Shown piece after piece: positions 35,175 through 44,142 of a stretch of DNA of 64,000 nucleotides; within the stretch, counting starts at the first letter, position 1, and each line of letters begins with the position of its first letter. Source of the DNA: Saprospiraceae bacterium (lineage in GTDB: Bacteria > Bacteroidota > Bacteroidia > Chitinophagales > Saprospiraceae); assembly GCA_028279185.1 (NCBI GenBank), contig JANQSS010000141.1, forward strand, positions 62,001-126,000, in the 5' to 3' direction. The position numbers and the translations under genes were made by a program. Below the pieces are notes generated by a model, which ran no database searches, had not been told where the DNA came from, and was given only the letters and a program-made list of their open reading frames with translations.

Positions 35175-35967
35175 AATAACAGAAAGATCATCTCACCACA
35201 GACATTTAGAAAAAATGTCGGTTGGGCAACTATTGCATAGAATAAATGAAGAAGATCAAACCGTAGCGCAATCCGTGAAACGCATTATTCCGTCTATTGT
35301 TTCGTTAGTGGATATCGTAGTTCAGAAAATGGAGGTAGGTGGCCGTCTATTCTACATTGGGGCAGGAACCAGTGGGCGGCTAGGTATTCTTGACGCCTCA
35401 GAGTGTCCGCCAACTTTTGGTGTTCCGGATGATTTTGTAATTGGGCTTATTGCTGGCGGTGATGGAGCGATAAGAAAGGCGGTTGAATTTGCCGAAGACG
35501 ATGAAACATTGGCGTGGAGGGATTTGCAGGCGTACAATATTTCTTCAACCGATGTTATCATTGGCATTGCGGCAAGTGGTACAACGCCTTATGTCGTTTC
35601 TGGTCTTGAAGCGTGCCGTCGAAACGGAATTGTCACTGCATGTATTACGTGTAATCCAAATAGCCCTTTGGAAGCTGTTTCGGACTTTCCTATAGTTTGT
35701 ATTGTTGGTCCGGAAATTGTTACAGGTAGTACACGTATGAAATCCGGGACAGCTCAAAAATTGATTTTAAACATGATTTCAACCTCTGCTATGATTCAAC
35801 TTGGTCGGGTGGTCGATAATAAAATGGTCGATATGCAATTGAGTAATAACAAATTAGTCGATCGTGGTGCACGTCTAGTTGCCTCTAGAATGGGTATATC
35901 ATATGAGGAGGCTAAACGACGTTTGCTACAATATGGAAGCGTTCGCAAGGTGTTAGAGTCAAACTAA
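35167..35967 (+). CDS. murQ: N-acetylmuramic acid 6-phosphate etherase
   Basis: A 266-residue SIS-domain enzyme that removes the D-lactyl ether of MurNAc-6-phosphate to give GlcNAc-6-phosphate, in cell-wall recycling or scavenging. Diagnostic segments are YIGAGTSGRLGILDASECPPTFG, AGGDGAIRKAVEFAEDD (catalytic Glu region), IGIAASGTTPYV and GPEIVTGSTRMKSGTAQKL. The length is slightly shorter than the usual ~300, with the C-terminus ending soon after YEEAKRRL. The ATG at 35167 overlaps the symporter stop by 8 bases; a TTG at 35164 would add one residue. No MurR regulator is nearby. Confidence 0.95.
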   Translation: MDKITERSSHHRHLEKMSVGQLLHRINEEDQTVAQSVKRIIPSIVSLVDIVVQKMEVGGRLFYIGAGTSGRLGILDASECPPTFGVPDDFVIGLIAGGDGAIRKAVEFAEDDETLAWRDLQAYNISSTDVIIGIAASGTTPYVVSGLEACRRNGIVTACITCNPNSPLEAVSDFPIVCIVGPEIVTGSTRMKSGTAQKLILNMISTSAMIQLGRVVDNKMVDMQLSNNKLVDRGARLVASRMGISYEEAKRRLLQYGSVRKVLESN

Positions 35968-36083
35968 TTATATTTTTAAATTCCACAATTATTTGAGTAC
36001 GTTGATTATATAAAATCAATTTTTTCCATTATTTGTCAGCTTTTACCACTCTCTGAACGTTTTCTGTCCATAATTGGATCTTA

Positions 36084-37187
36084 ATGATTGATAACGTTTG
36101 GTGGATTTTCTTTTCATGTACGGCTGGGATTGGCTTTTTCGTTAGTCTGCTTTTACTCACATCTCCTTCTAAGATTAGACCCGGAATGAAACCACTGGTT
36201 TTGGTTTTATTGCTCTTTTCACTCACTTTAGTCCAATTTGTCATTCTCTGGACAAAAACCAGCTTAGTCTTTCCACATTTGCACAATTTATGGCAGGTAT
36301 CAAACTTTTGGTACGGACCATTACTTTTCTGCTTTTTTAGGGGAAAGGAGGGAATTAAATGGAAAAAATGGTGGCCACATTTCGTTTTGGGAATTCTATT
36401 ATTACTGATGTGGTTGCCATATGGTATTATGCCAACACAAGAAAAGGTGACGTATTTAGAACAAAAATATCCACCATTTTATTCAGACTACCTTCCCAGT
36501 AATTACTTGCTTTATTTATCATACTGGTGGGTGTCGGCTATAATTCAAGCACTTTATGCGGCTTATTTTTTAAAGCTCGCTAATTCCAAACCACGACATG
36601 GTCAGAAAATCGAAAAATTAGTGGCGAATCTTTTCGTTGTTTTCGTGCTAGCGCGGAGCTTTTATTTTCTGCTATTAGACTTTGGCCTGTTTAACCAGCA
36701 GTGGGACTATGCAATCTCATTGACCATGTCCTATTGCATTTTTCGCATTGGGCTTCTGTCCTATCACAAACCTGAATATTTTTTCCTTCAAAAGGTGATT
36801 GACGTAGTAAAACCAAAATATTCTACAACATCATTATCCTCAGAACAGTCTGTGGGATTGGCTGCGCGCATAAAAAAACACATTGAAGAAGAGAAAGTGT
36901 ATTTAAAGCCAAGTTTACGATTACCTGATCTCTCTGCCGAACTGGATATAAAACCTCATCACATTTCGCAAGCGATCAACGAACAGTTCAATTGTTCTTT
37001 CTCTGATTATATAAACGGATTTAGGATCAAGCACGCTTGTCATCTTTTGACCCATGAAAAATTAAGTGCCAAAGAAGTAGGATATCAATCTGGGTTTAAC
37101 AACTTGGCCACTTTTTACAAGGCATTTAAAAAACAACAAAACACTACACCGGCTAAATTTCGTGATGATATTACCGATGAGCGTTGA
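36084..37187 (+). CDS. AraC family regulator with N-terminal membrane domain
   Basis: A 367-residue protein with two parts. Residues 1-240 hold about seven hydrophobic helices (for example WIFFSCTAGIGFFVSLLLL and MKPLVLVLLLFSLTLVQFVIL). The last ~100 residues form an AraC-type double helix-turn-helix: LPDLSAELDIKPHHISQAINEQ for the first HTH, and the family core KEVGYQSGFNNLATFYKAFKK with TPAKFRDD at the end. Membrane-bound AraC regulators of this plan are common in Bacteroidota and are thought to sense a signal in the membrane. The gene stands alone between murQ and the beta-propeller gene, and its targets are unknown. Confidence 0.9.
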   Translation: MIDNVWWIFFSCTAGIGFFVSLLLLTSPSKIRPGMKPLVLVLLLFSLTLVQFVILWTKTSLVFPHLHNLWQVSNFWYGPLLFCFFRGKEGIKWKKWWPHFVLGILLLLMWLPYGIMPTQEKVTYLEQKYPPFYSDYLPSNYLLYLSYWWVSAIIQALYAAYFLKLANSKPRHGQKIEKLVANLFVVFVLARSFYFLLLDFGLFNQQWDYAISLTMSYCIFRIGLLSYHKPEYFFLQKVIDVVKPKYSTTSLSSEQSVGLAARIKKHIEEEKVYLKPSLRLPDLSAELDIKPHHISQAINEQFNCSFSDYINGFRIKHACHLLTHEKLSAKEVGYQSGFNNLATFYKAFKKQQNTTPAKFRDDITDER

Positions 37188-37325
37188 TTCACCAAACGTC
37201 CGTTGCGAATGCTTATAGTATTATAATAATAGAGTAAATCCTTCAAATTAGCCACACACATTTGGTTTTGACAAGACGATTATTAAAGCGTAGTCCATTT
37301 TTTAATCAATTCAAAACCTTATTGT

Positions 37326-38453
37326 ATGAAAATTTTTACAACGACAATTTTGCTTAGCATTGCCCTCTTAACCCTTGGACAGACGGTTTCGACATTAACT
37401 GATGTCACGGCCAATGGAGGAATCTCCGTTGACACCGCTGGGAATTTATATGTTGCCCATTTCGGTCCATTACCGCCAAACTCAGCAATCGGAAAGCATA
37501 TATATAAGATCACCCCTGATGGTATGGTCAACCGCATTGTTGATGGACTACTAAGTGTCGGATCTGGCAATAGTTATCATACATCAGGTGTCCTATATCA
37601 ATCAAACTTCAATACAAATACGATAATGAAATTTGATTTGGATGGTACCATGCTTGATGATAATTTCGCTCAAGTATCTGGCCCAGTGGGTATTACAGAA
37701 GGACCGAATGGAAGTCTTTTTATTTGCTCGTGCGGGCTCAATCGAATTTATAGAATAGAAGAAGATGGGACGAGTTCCGTTTTCGCGTCGAGTAGCTTAA
37801 TCAACTGCGCAAATGGAATCACGTACGCAGGTGATGGAAATCTCTACACAACGAATTTTTCTGATGGTCGAATATTGAAAATCACACCGGATGGTGATAT
37901 CTCTTTGCTTGGAAGTACGCCAGTTGGTAATGGTCATCTCACATATCGTGCCATGGACCAACATTTGTACATTGCAAGTTATACCGGAAATCGCATCTAT
38001 AAAATGGACCTGGATGGTAATGTCGAATTAGTCGCCGGAACCGGAACATTTGGATCCTTAGACGATCCGGATCCTCTATTGTCAACATTCGCGAAACCAA
38101 ATGGTATTGAATTGAGTCCGGATGGCTGTAGCCTATACATTTCACAAGATTTGGATGTGTTAAGAGAAATTACGTTCTCTGATGGTAACTGCATGAGTGG
38201 ATCTGCTGACCCGCTAAAAATAGTGGAGCTTGAAGTTTTCCCTAATCCAACTGATGGAATCCTAAATATTAATGCAGGTGAGAAAGGATGGTTTTCTGAA
38301 ATAAAAATATACGATGCTTCCGGTCGAACTGTGATTTCGATTCCATTTAGAAATACGATTGATATTTCGAACTTGTCCGAAGGATCCTATACACTACAAT
38401 TGCTTACAGATGGTGTGGAAAGTGCAGATCAAAAGATTTTAATAAAAAGATAA
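37326..38453 (+). CDS. Secreted beta-propeller protein with T9SS sorting domain
   Basis: A 375-residue protein with a signal peptide (ILLSIALLTLGQ). Residues ~20-285 form an SMP-30/NHL-type propeller with repeats such as GGISVDTAGNLYVAHFG, GPVGITEGPNGSLFICSCG and KPNGIELSPDGCSLYIS. The last ~75 residues (EVFPNPTDGILNIN, IKIYDASGRTV, LSEGSYTLQLLTDG, KILIKR) are a type A T9SS C-terminal domain. It is therefore exported across the outer membrane and anchored or released. The propeller may be a lactonase-like or binding domain; no catalytic residues could be assigned. A strong terminator follows. Confidence 0.9.
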   Translation: MKIFTTTILLSIALLTLGQTVSTLTDVTANGGISVDTAGNLYVAHFGPLPPNSAIGKHIYKITPDGMVNRIVDGLLSVGSGNSYHTSGVLYQSNFNTNTIMKFDLDGTMLDDNFAQVSGPVGITEGPNGSLFICSCGLNRIYRIEEDGTSSVFASSSLINCANGITYAGDGNLYTTNFSDGRILKITPDGDISLLGSTPVGNGHLTYRAMDQHLYIASYTGNRIYKMDLDGNVELVAGTGTFGSLDDPDPLLSTFAKPNGIELSPDGCSLYISQDLDVLREITFSDGNCMSGSADPLKIVELEVFPNPTDGILNINAGEKGWFSEIKIYDASGRTVISIPFRNTIDISNLSEGSYTLQLLTDGVESADQKILIKR

Positions 38454-38513
38454 ATGTTCAAAACCCTGAGTTTAAGGAGTTAAGAGCGAATAATTCGCGC
38501 TGGAGGAATGATA

Positions 38514-38556
38514 GGGTAAGGACTTGACGGAAATCGTGAAGTTCTTACCCCTTTTT
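38514..38556 (+). terminator. Intrinsic terminator of the beta-propeller gene
   Basis: GGGTAAGGACTT pairs with AAGTTCTTACCC around a 13-base loop with a single G-U wobble, followed by CTTTTT. It lies 60 bases after the stop and just before the convergent TlpA-like gene. Confidence 0.75.
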
Positions 38557-38567
38557 ACAATGACCTT

Positions 38568-39893
38568 CTATTCATTTGACAAGGCAAGGATAAAATCTGT
38601 AAAGTCTCTCTCGAAATCTTTAAATTTTGAAGTGGCGGGTCCATAAAACCCGGTATGCACCTTTCGTACATTATTACTTTTATCCATGATAATCATAGTA
38701 GGGTAGGAGATAACCCGATCAACCATTGACATCACTTTTGAAGCCTCGGCTTTACTCGCAGGCCCCCCATAAAGAATGTCATATGGAATTCCAAGTTTTT
38801 CTTTGTACCTGCCAATCGATTCGATCGCACGGGATTCATCTTTATAGCGCTCAAATGCCACTGCCGTAATGTCCAAATTAAGTTGAGGATGAGTTTTTAA
38901 GAAGTCGATCAGGAAAAGGGTTTCATCTTTACAATTTGGACACCAGGTTCCCATTATTTGTAAAATTTTTACATTTTTTGATGCAGGCTTTGGAAAGGTA
39001 ATTAATTCATTCTGGGAATTAGGAAACGTAATTTCGATATCATCAGTAATGGATTTGGACAGAGAATCAGCAGGTGTGATTTCAAACGCCTCATTTCTTT
39101 TGGCTTCCCAGTTGTTTTGATAATGCTTTCCGCTTCGAAATATTCCTTGCATACTGCCATCCCCTTGAATTTTGGCATGAAACAAAAATGCGTGTGCACC
39201 GTCAAAAACAGACAGCCACAGTTTATTTTCGGCAACGATACCTTCCAAGTAGCGATAATCGCCTGTTTCGGTAATGAATGTCCCAGTAACGTTGTTGCCA
39301 ACCTGCTTAAACTCACCAATGGCTTTGTAGGGAGTATCAGCGTCAACATCGAATGTTACTTCATATTTTCCTTGAACGTTGAGCGGTTCTTTTACTGTTT
39401 TCTGTTGATGAAAGCGATTGTTTTTTCCATGAAAGGCGGCAAAAGGAATACGATAATTATCTTTCGAACGAGCAACGAAATGACCTTGCATTGTACCTTC
39501 TTTTACCACTGCCTCGATATGCGAATCGTATATTGGAAAGTCTATTTTTAATACTTCGTCTGCATCGGATCTGCTTCGCCCAAATGCAATATCTGATGCT
39601 ATAATTCGCTCAGACCCATTGATGATTTCAATGTGCCAGGTTGAATCATTCGCATAAATTACCTCGAACAAAAAAGGCAAGATTCCCACATCATTTAATT
39701 GATGTAAAACCTCTCCTTCTGTACGTCGATCCTGGATTCCGGCGTTAATTGATCTGTTCGGGTCAATGTAAAGCTCTGCTCGCCATATTCCTGGTGCAAT
39801 TGTTGTATATGGATAAATAGGTTGAACACAATTGATCAACGAAAAGTGAACAATTGCATAAGCCACGATGAACAAAGATATATTCCGAATCAT
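38568..39893 (-). CDS. TlpA family thiol-disulfide reductase, lipoprotein-like
   Basis: A 441-residue exported protein. The hydrophobic leader ends LINC, a possible lipobox with Cys22. The first ~290 residues are beta-rich with DUF4369-like character seen in other Bacteroidota TlpA relatives. The last ~140 carry a thioredoxin fold with the active site WCPNC (C318 and C321) in KILQIMGTWCPNCKDE and the cis-Pro segment VISYPTMIIMD. It should reduce or isomerise disulfides in the periplasm; TlpA types help cytochrome c or copper centre assembly. No cytochrome gene is nearby. A 25-base gap separates it from the upstream gene at 39919, so they are likely co-transcribed. Confidence 0.88.
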   Translation of the reverse strand: MIRNISLFIVAYAIVHFSLINCVQPIYPYTTIAPGIWRAELYIDPNRSINAGIQDRRTEGEVLHQLNDVGILPFLFEVIYANDSTWHIEIINGSERIIASDIAFGRSRSDADEVLKIDFPIYDSHIEAVVKEGTMQGHFVARSKDNYRIPFAAFHGKNNRFHQQKTVKEPLNVQGKYEVTFDVDADTPYKAIGEFKQVGNNVTGTFITETGDYRYLEGIVAENKLWLSVFDGAHAFLFHAKIQGDGSMQGIFRSGKHYQNNWEAKRNEAFEITPADSLSKSITDDIEITFPNSQNELITFPKPASKNVKILQIMGTWCPNCKDETLFLIDFLKTHPQLNLDITAVAFERYKDESRAIESIGRYKEKLGIPYDILYGGPASKAEASKVMSMVDRVISYPTMIIMDKSNNVRKVHTGFYGPATSKFKDFERDFTDFILALSNE

Positions 39894-39918
39894 AAGTTAG
39901 CTTAAAACGCAAGTAGAA

Positions 39919-40446
39919 TCACTTTGTTCGTTCACCCACGAAGTGGTCGTCTTTGTATTTAAATAAAACATTGAATGTGGTCAGACTGCCATATATGCGC
40001 GTAATGTATTGCTGCAAATTCACTTTTTCTTCATCACTCAGTCCTTTACTCGAATTTATACGCTGTTCCATTACACGAAGCCGATCCCGTACCATTACAA
40101 TTTTATGAAAAAAAGATTCTATTGTAAGTTCTTTCGACTGAAGTCCGTCATCTTCTGGTTTTAGTAATAGCTTTCCCCCTTTCCATTTATCCCCAAGTTC
40201 GACGATTTCGGATATGTCAGAGAATGTTCGCAATACTTTTGCCAATGATTTTTCAAAATCATTAAATGATACTTGTTCACTGGATTCTACGGCTTCGATT
40301 ATTTCCCATTTATCATATTCCCGGCCGACGAGTTTTATTCCATATTGAATAAAGCAAACATCGTAGGCTGCTTTATGCAATTTTGTAATAACTCCCTGAC
40401 CATATGCGGGATGATTGACCCGCGATCCAATTCCAAGATTTCCCAT
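39919..40446 (-). CDS. Conserved hypothetical, CarD/Tudor-like N-terminus
   Basis: A 175-residue cytoplasmic protein without a signal peptide. The first ~55 residues (GIGSRVNHPAYGQGVITKL, CFIQYGIKLVGREYDKWEII) have the strand pattern of a Tudor or CarD-like SH3 fold, as in the C-terminal part of some UvrD-type helicases. The rest is helical and charged (SFNDFEKSLAKVLRTFSD, FFHKIVMVRDRLRVMEQRI). I recognise it as a conserved Bacteroidota hypothetical; a nucleic-acid or polymerase-binding role is inference only. The start is the ATG at 40446. It lies between the dicarboxylate symporter and the TlpA-like genes, 32 bases after the symporter gene. Confidence 0.75.
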   Translation of the reverse strand: MGNLGIGSRVNHPAYGQGVITKLHKAAYDVCFIQYGIKLVGREYDKWEIIEAVESSEQVSFNDFEKSLAKVLRTFSDISEIVELGDKWKGGKLLLKPEDDGLQSKELTIESFFHKIVMVRDRLRVMEQRINSSKGLSDEEKVNLQQYITRIYGSLTTFNVLFKYKDDHFVGERTK

Positions 40447-40478
40447 ACTCTTTTTTGATGGTAAATATAAATAAGGGA

Positions 40479-41804
40479 TTATTTCACTTCATCGTAGTGA
40501 TCATCCCAGTTTTTTGTTTTTGGTATTCCTAGTTTTCCTTCAGCTTTTGCCACCAGCATGGAAACCGTTGCGTCACCGGTAACATTGACTACAGTACGAC
40601 ACATATCGAGTGGTCGATCAACGGCGAAAATTAAAGCCAGGCCTATGGCAAGTTTATCAGCCGGAAAGCCGATTGCCTCAAGCACTATCACCAGCATGAC
40701 CATGCCAGCCCCGGGAACGGCGGCAGACCCAATGGATGCCAGTAATGCAGTTAAAACGATAGTCAGCTGGCCGCCAAGATCCAATGGGTAGCCAAGCGCT
40801 TGCGCGATAAACACGGCCGCTACCCCTTGATAAAGGCTGGTTCCATCCATATTAACTGTGGCGCCCACTGGCAGGACAAAGCTAGATACCTCTTTATCTA
40901 CACCAATATGCTCTTCCACACGCTCCATTGTCACCGGTAAGGTGGCTGCGCTAGAACTAGTAGAAAATGCCAGTAATTGTGCTGGACTAATTTCTTTCAA
41001 GAACCAGAACGGATTTTTCTTAGCGATTACGGATACTAGTAAACAATAAAATGAAATCATTAATAGCAATCCAGCAACTACTACCATTGCATATTTGAGC
41101 AGCGCTAACAATAAATCCGGATCACTGGACGAAACGACGACATTGGCTAATAGTGCAAATACGGCATAAGGAGCTGTCAGCATTATCAGATCCACCATTT
41201 TTAATACGATGTCATTAAGCGAATCAAAAATGTCCTTTATCGGTTTTGCCGCTTTTTCACCAATTAGGAGCATAGAAATGCCAAAAAATATCGTAAAAAA
41301 TATGACTTGCAGCATGAGGCCATTACTAGACAGTGCTTTAAAAGCATTATCCGGCACCATGTCAACAATAAACTGCAATGGACTTTGGCTCTTTTGAGCA
41401 GCTGCGGTTGCTATTTTAGACTGCACGCTACTATTAGAGGCATACGTATTTGTCAGTTTTTCAACAGTTTCTGTCGATATCCCATTTCCCGGTTGAAAAA
41501 TATTCACCAACACCAAACCGATCGTAATTGCCACGATTGTAGTCATTATATAAATGACGATCGTTCGGAGTCCAATATTTCGAAACTTGGATATGTCCTT
41601 TAAATCTGAAATTCCTTTAATTAGAGAGGCCAGAATGAGCGGTATGGCAATCAGCTTTAATAGTTTTACAAATATTGTCCCTAGTGGATTTATCCAATTG
41701 GAAACGAAATCTTTTCCGCCTGGAAGAAAGGTCATGGCAAATCCAAACAGAATTCCCAACAACATCCCAATGAGAATCTTCCAATGCAAGGCCATCTTTT
41801 TCAT
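40479..41804 (-). CDS. Dicarboxylate/amino acid:cation symporter (DAACS family)
   Basis: A 441-residue sodium- or proton-coupled carrier for C4-dicarboxylates or acidic amino acids. The re-entrant serine-rich hairpin AFSTSSSAATLPVTM and the Na+/substrate motif NMDGTSLYQG are both present, as is the late PGAGMVMLV hairpin and the VDRPLDMCRTVVNVTGD segment that binds substrate. About eight transmembrane helices surround them. Arg in DMCRT is the residue that favours aspartate or glutamate in the GltPh family. It is the first of three genes on the minus strand, probably one transcript. Confidence 0.93.
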   Translation of the reverse strand: MKKMALHWKILIGMLLGILFGFAMTFLPGGKDFVSNWINPLGTIFVKLLKLIAIPLILASLIKGISDLKDISKFRNIGLRTIVIYIMTTIVAITIGLVLVNIFQPGNGISTETVEKLTNTYASNSSVQSKIATAAAQKSQSPLQFIVDMVPDNAFKALSSNGLMLQVIFFTIFFGISMLLIGEKAAKPIKDIFDSLNDIVLKMVDLIMLTAPYAVFALLANVVVSSSDPDLLLALLKYAMVVVAGLLLMISFYCLLVSVIAKKNPFWFLKEISPAQLLAFSTSSSAATLPVTMERVEEHIGVDKEVSSFVLPVGATVNMDGTSLYQGVAAVFIAQALGYPLDLGGQLTIVLTALLASIGSAAVPGAGMVMLVIVLEAIGFPADKLAIGLALIFAVDRPLDMCRTVVNVTGDATVSMLVAKAEGKLGIPKTKNWDDHYDEVK

Positions 41805-41916
41805 AAAGTCGCTTTTCTATGAGCTCTCAAATTAAGAAATAATTGGTTCGCAAGCTTTTAGGTATTATTATTTTATGTCAAATACAATAATGGAGTGCAT
41901 GAAACAGACTTAGACA

Positions 41917-42585
41917 TCACTTCCAGGCTCTGGTCATTTCACGTTTTCCTGGCGGGCCAGCAAGGCCTTCAACAAAAAAGTTTAGCGCTTTCAATCGTCG
42001 CTTAAATTCCCCTTGAGCACAAAATGTAACAAGGCAAGAGCCAGAACGCATGGACTTGTACAGCTCATGTAACACATCATCTTGCCATATCTCTGGGTCG
42101 GCACCCGGGCCAAAAGCATCAAAAAAGACAACGTCATACTCTGCATCGTGCCGATGAGAAAAGATGTCGTGTTCATGAATAATAAGGTCGAAGAATCGAC
42201 CGTATTCACGGTATTTACCTGCTGGTTGATCATGAAATTCTTCAAACACCGCAGGGTTGATAGACAATAGCTCCGGATATCGCAATTGGCTGTAAACGGA
42301 TTCGGGCAACTTGTGTTTTTCTATACTGTGATAAGTAATTTTAATTTGATGTTTCAGTGCGAACCGATAACTTAAAAGCGCATTGAGCCCTGTGCCAAAT
42401 CCAACCTCAAAAATTGTTATGTCCTTGGCTTCATCCGTGAGGTGAGACAAACCTGCATGAAAATATACATGCAAGCTTCCCTGCAAGGCACCGCGCATGG
42501 AATGATAGGTAACTTGATCAGCAAGCCGACGAACGGTCCTACTACCGTCGTCCGTTAAACATATTTCATAGGGAGGATTGTCCAA
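41917..42585 (-). CDS. mnmD: tRNA 5-methylaminomethyl-2-thiouridine methyltransferase MnmD
   Basis: A 222-residue SAM methyltransferase of the DUF752/MnmD type, which finishes the mnm5s2U modification at the wobble base of some tRNAs. Visible motifs are LTDDGSRT at the start, FEVGFGTGLNALLSY (SAM site), DVVFFDAFGPGADPEIW and KREMTRAWK at the end, all characteristic. It is the stand-alone form without the FAD oxidase MnmC2. The start is a TTG at 42583-42585; no in-frame ATG fits the conserved N-terminus. It lies 17 bases downstream of a tiny lipoprotein gene, so the two may be co-transcribed. Confidence 0.92.
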   Translation of the reverse strand: MDNPPYEICLTDDGSRTVRRLADQVTYHSMRGALQGSLHVYFHAGLSHLTDEAKDITIFEVGFGTGLNALLSYRFALKHQIKITYHSIEKHKLPESVYSQLRYPELLSINPAVFEEFHDQPAGKYREYGRFFDLIIHEHDIFSHRHDAEYDVVFFDAFGPGADPEIWQDDVLHELYKSMRSGSCLVTFCAQGEFKRRLKALNFFVEGLAGPPGKREMTRAWK

Positions 42586-42602
42586 TGTCCCATTTCAAGG
42601 AT

Positions 42603-42743
42603 TTAGAACAAACCAAGAAGTTGCTTGAAAGGATCTAAAATGGAAAAATCACTCGGACAGCCTACTCCGCGGTTACATGACGATAGCGTCATTAGCATTG
42701 CAACGGCGAGAAGGGCGAATATGGCTGATTTATTAAATTTCAT
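42603..42743 (-). CDS. Small lipoprotein (46 residues)
   Basis: A 46-residue open frame from the ATG at 42741-42743 to TAA at 42603-42605. The leader MKFNKSAIFALLAVAMLMTL is followed by the lipobox SSC, then NRGVGCPSDF and a short hydrophobic-Leu tail (DPFKQLLGLF). The leader is a standard Bacteroidota lipoprotein signal, which argues that the frame is real. A CAAAAGTA (TACTTTTG on the minus strand) promoter element lies 23 bases upstream. It precedes mnmD by 17 bases. I know no function; the CNRGVGCP motif looks conserved enough to be recognisable. Confidence 0.62.
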   Translation of the reverse strand: MKFNKSAIFALLAVAMLMTLSSCNRGVGCPSDFSILDPFKQLLGLF

Positions 42744-43110
42744 ATCGAATTTTCATTTGATGGTGCAAAAGTAAGCTTTTAATTATTTTGTCTGCACGCA
42801 ATTTTAACTTGTGCATTACAAACGCTGTGAATGTGTGCTTTAGTATAAGGATGTCTATGCAGGTGCCTGCGCTGCGTTGAATATGTTAAAACTTCCTAGT
42901 AATTCTACACGTCTACACGACAGTTAGGTGCTCGAATCAAAAACACCTGTTTTGGTTGTGAAGATGCGAACCAGTTAAGCGTTAGGTAGCATTCGCCAAG
43001 TTAATGTAACAGGAGATTTGCCGACTTGCAGCAGGGCTCAATTGTGGGGCCAATGTCCGAGGACCGGCTATGTGAAATATAAGTTCCGTGCTTAGAGCTA
43101 TTTTTGCGCG
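42744..43110. other. Intergenic region with divergent promoters
   Basis: About 370 bases between the small lipoprotein gene and rluD, transcribed away from each other. Apart from the -7 element for the lipoprotein gene I see no credible frame, tRNA or hairpin with a T-run. A rluD promoter must lie here but was not recognised. Confidence 0.5.
42766..42773 (-). promoter_or_regulatory. -7 promoter element for small lipoprotein and mnmD
   Basis: TACTTTTG on the minus strand matches TAnnTTTG and sits 23 bases before the ATG of the small lipoprotein gene. A TTG lies upstream but at 25 bases rather than about 19, so the -33 box is unconvincing. Confidence 0.45.
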
Positions 43111-44142
43111 ATGGAAGAGCAATTATCTGAAGATATATCGGTTCGCCACATTCAGGTTGATAGGGGCCAAAGTCCGCTTCGAATCGATAAGTATTTGCTC
43201 GACAAACTAGAGTATGTAACCCGAAACAAGATTCAAATCGGAATCAAAACTGGTGCAGTACTAGTCAATGATAAGGTCGTTAAGCCCAATTACAAAGTTC
43301 GACCGAGTGATGATATTTCAGTTGTAATTCCTACGACGGCCAATAAGGATAAAGGAGTTCGACCTCAGCCTATGGACCTGGAAATAATTTTTGAAGATAA
43401 ACATGTGTTAGTCGTCAATAAGCCCGCAGGAATGGTTGTGCATCCGGGTATTTCAAACCCGGATAATACGCTGGTCAATGGGCTGACACACCATATGTTG
43501 CAATCGGGAAATGAACTTCCCTCGAATGATACTGACAGACCAGGTCTGGTGCATCGCATAGATAAAGATACGAGCGGCCTGCTCGTAGTGGCAAAAAATG
43601 ATTATGCCCTTAGCGCTTTGGCAAAACAGTTTTTCGACCATACCACGCATAGGAAGTATACCGCACTCGTATGGGGATGTCCGGAAGAGCAAAGTGGTAC
43701 TGTTGATGCATATATTGGTAGGCACCCCAAGGACCGAACCAAACAATTTGTATTTGAAGATGAAGAGGATGGCAAACACGCCGTAACGCATTATACTGTT
43801 GAGGAGGACTTATACTATGTAAGCCTGGTTTCTTGTCACTTGGAGACCGGAAGGACACACCAAATACGTGTGCATATGCGCTACCTCGGACATCCTTTAT
43901 TCAATGACGAAAGGTACGATGGGCGAGCTGTTAGAAAGGGGACCGTATTTTCCAAATACAAACAATTTGTATACAATGGATTTAAACTCCTCCCGGGTCA
44001 AGCTTTGCATGCTGGCGAATTGGGGTTTACACACCCAATTACCAATGAAAGAATGTTATTCACAGTTGCTCTTCCGGAAGGATTTCAACAATTGATGGAG
44101 CGTTGGCGAAACTATCTGGCCAATAGAAAAGAACACAGATGA
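43111..44142 (+). CDS. rluD: RluA family 23S rRNA pseudouridine synthase
   Basis: A 343-residue enzyme. Residues ~20-70 form an S4 RNA-binding domain (LRIDKYLLDKLEYVTRNKIQ), and the catalytic domain follows (VVNKPAGMVVHPG, then GLVHRIDKDTSGLLVVAK with the catalytic Asp151). The C-terminal ETGRTHQIRVHM is a family hallmark. S4 plus this core favours RluD, which makes the pseudouridines in helix 69 of 23S rRNA, over RluA or RluC. It overlaps the LuxC-like gene by four bases (ATGA). Confidence 0.92.
   Translation: MEEQLSEDISVRHIQVDRGQSPLRIDKYLLDKLEYVTRNKIQIGIKTGAVLVNDKVVKPNYKVRPSDDISVVIPTTANKDKGVRPQPMDLEIIFEDKHVLVVNKPAGMVVHPGISNPDNTLVNGLTHHMLQSGNELPSNDTDRPGLVHRIDKDTSGLLVVAKNDYALSALAKQFFDHTTHRKYTALVWGCPEEQSGTVDAYIGRHPKDRTKQFVFEDEEDGKHAVTHYTVEEDLYYVSLVSCHLETGRTHQIRVHMRYLGHPLFNDERYDGRAVRKGTVFSKYKQFVYNGFKLLPGQALHAGELGFTHPITNERMLFTVALPEGFQQLMERWRNYLANRKEHR

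Noticed and set aside
39117..39551. 144-residue plus-strand frame within the TlpA-like gene
   Set aside because: Antisense to a gene with clear domains; no start context or recognisable motif.
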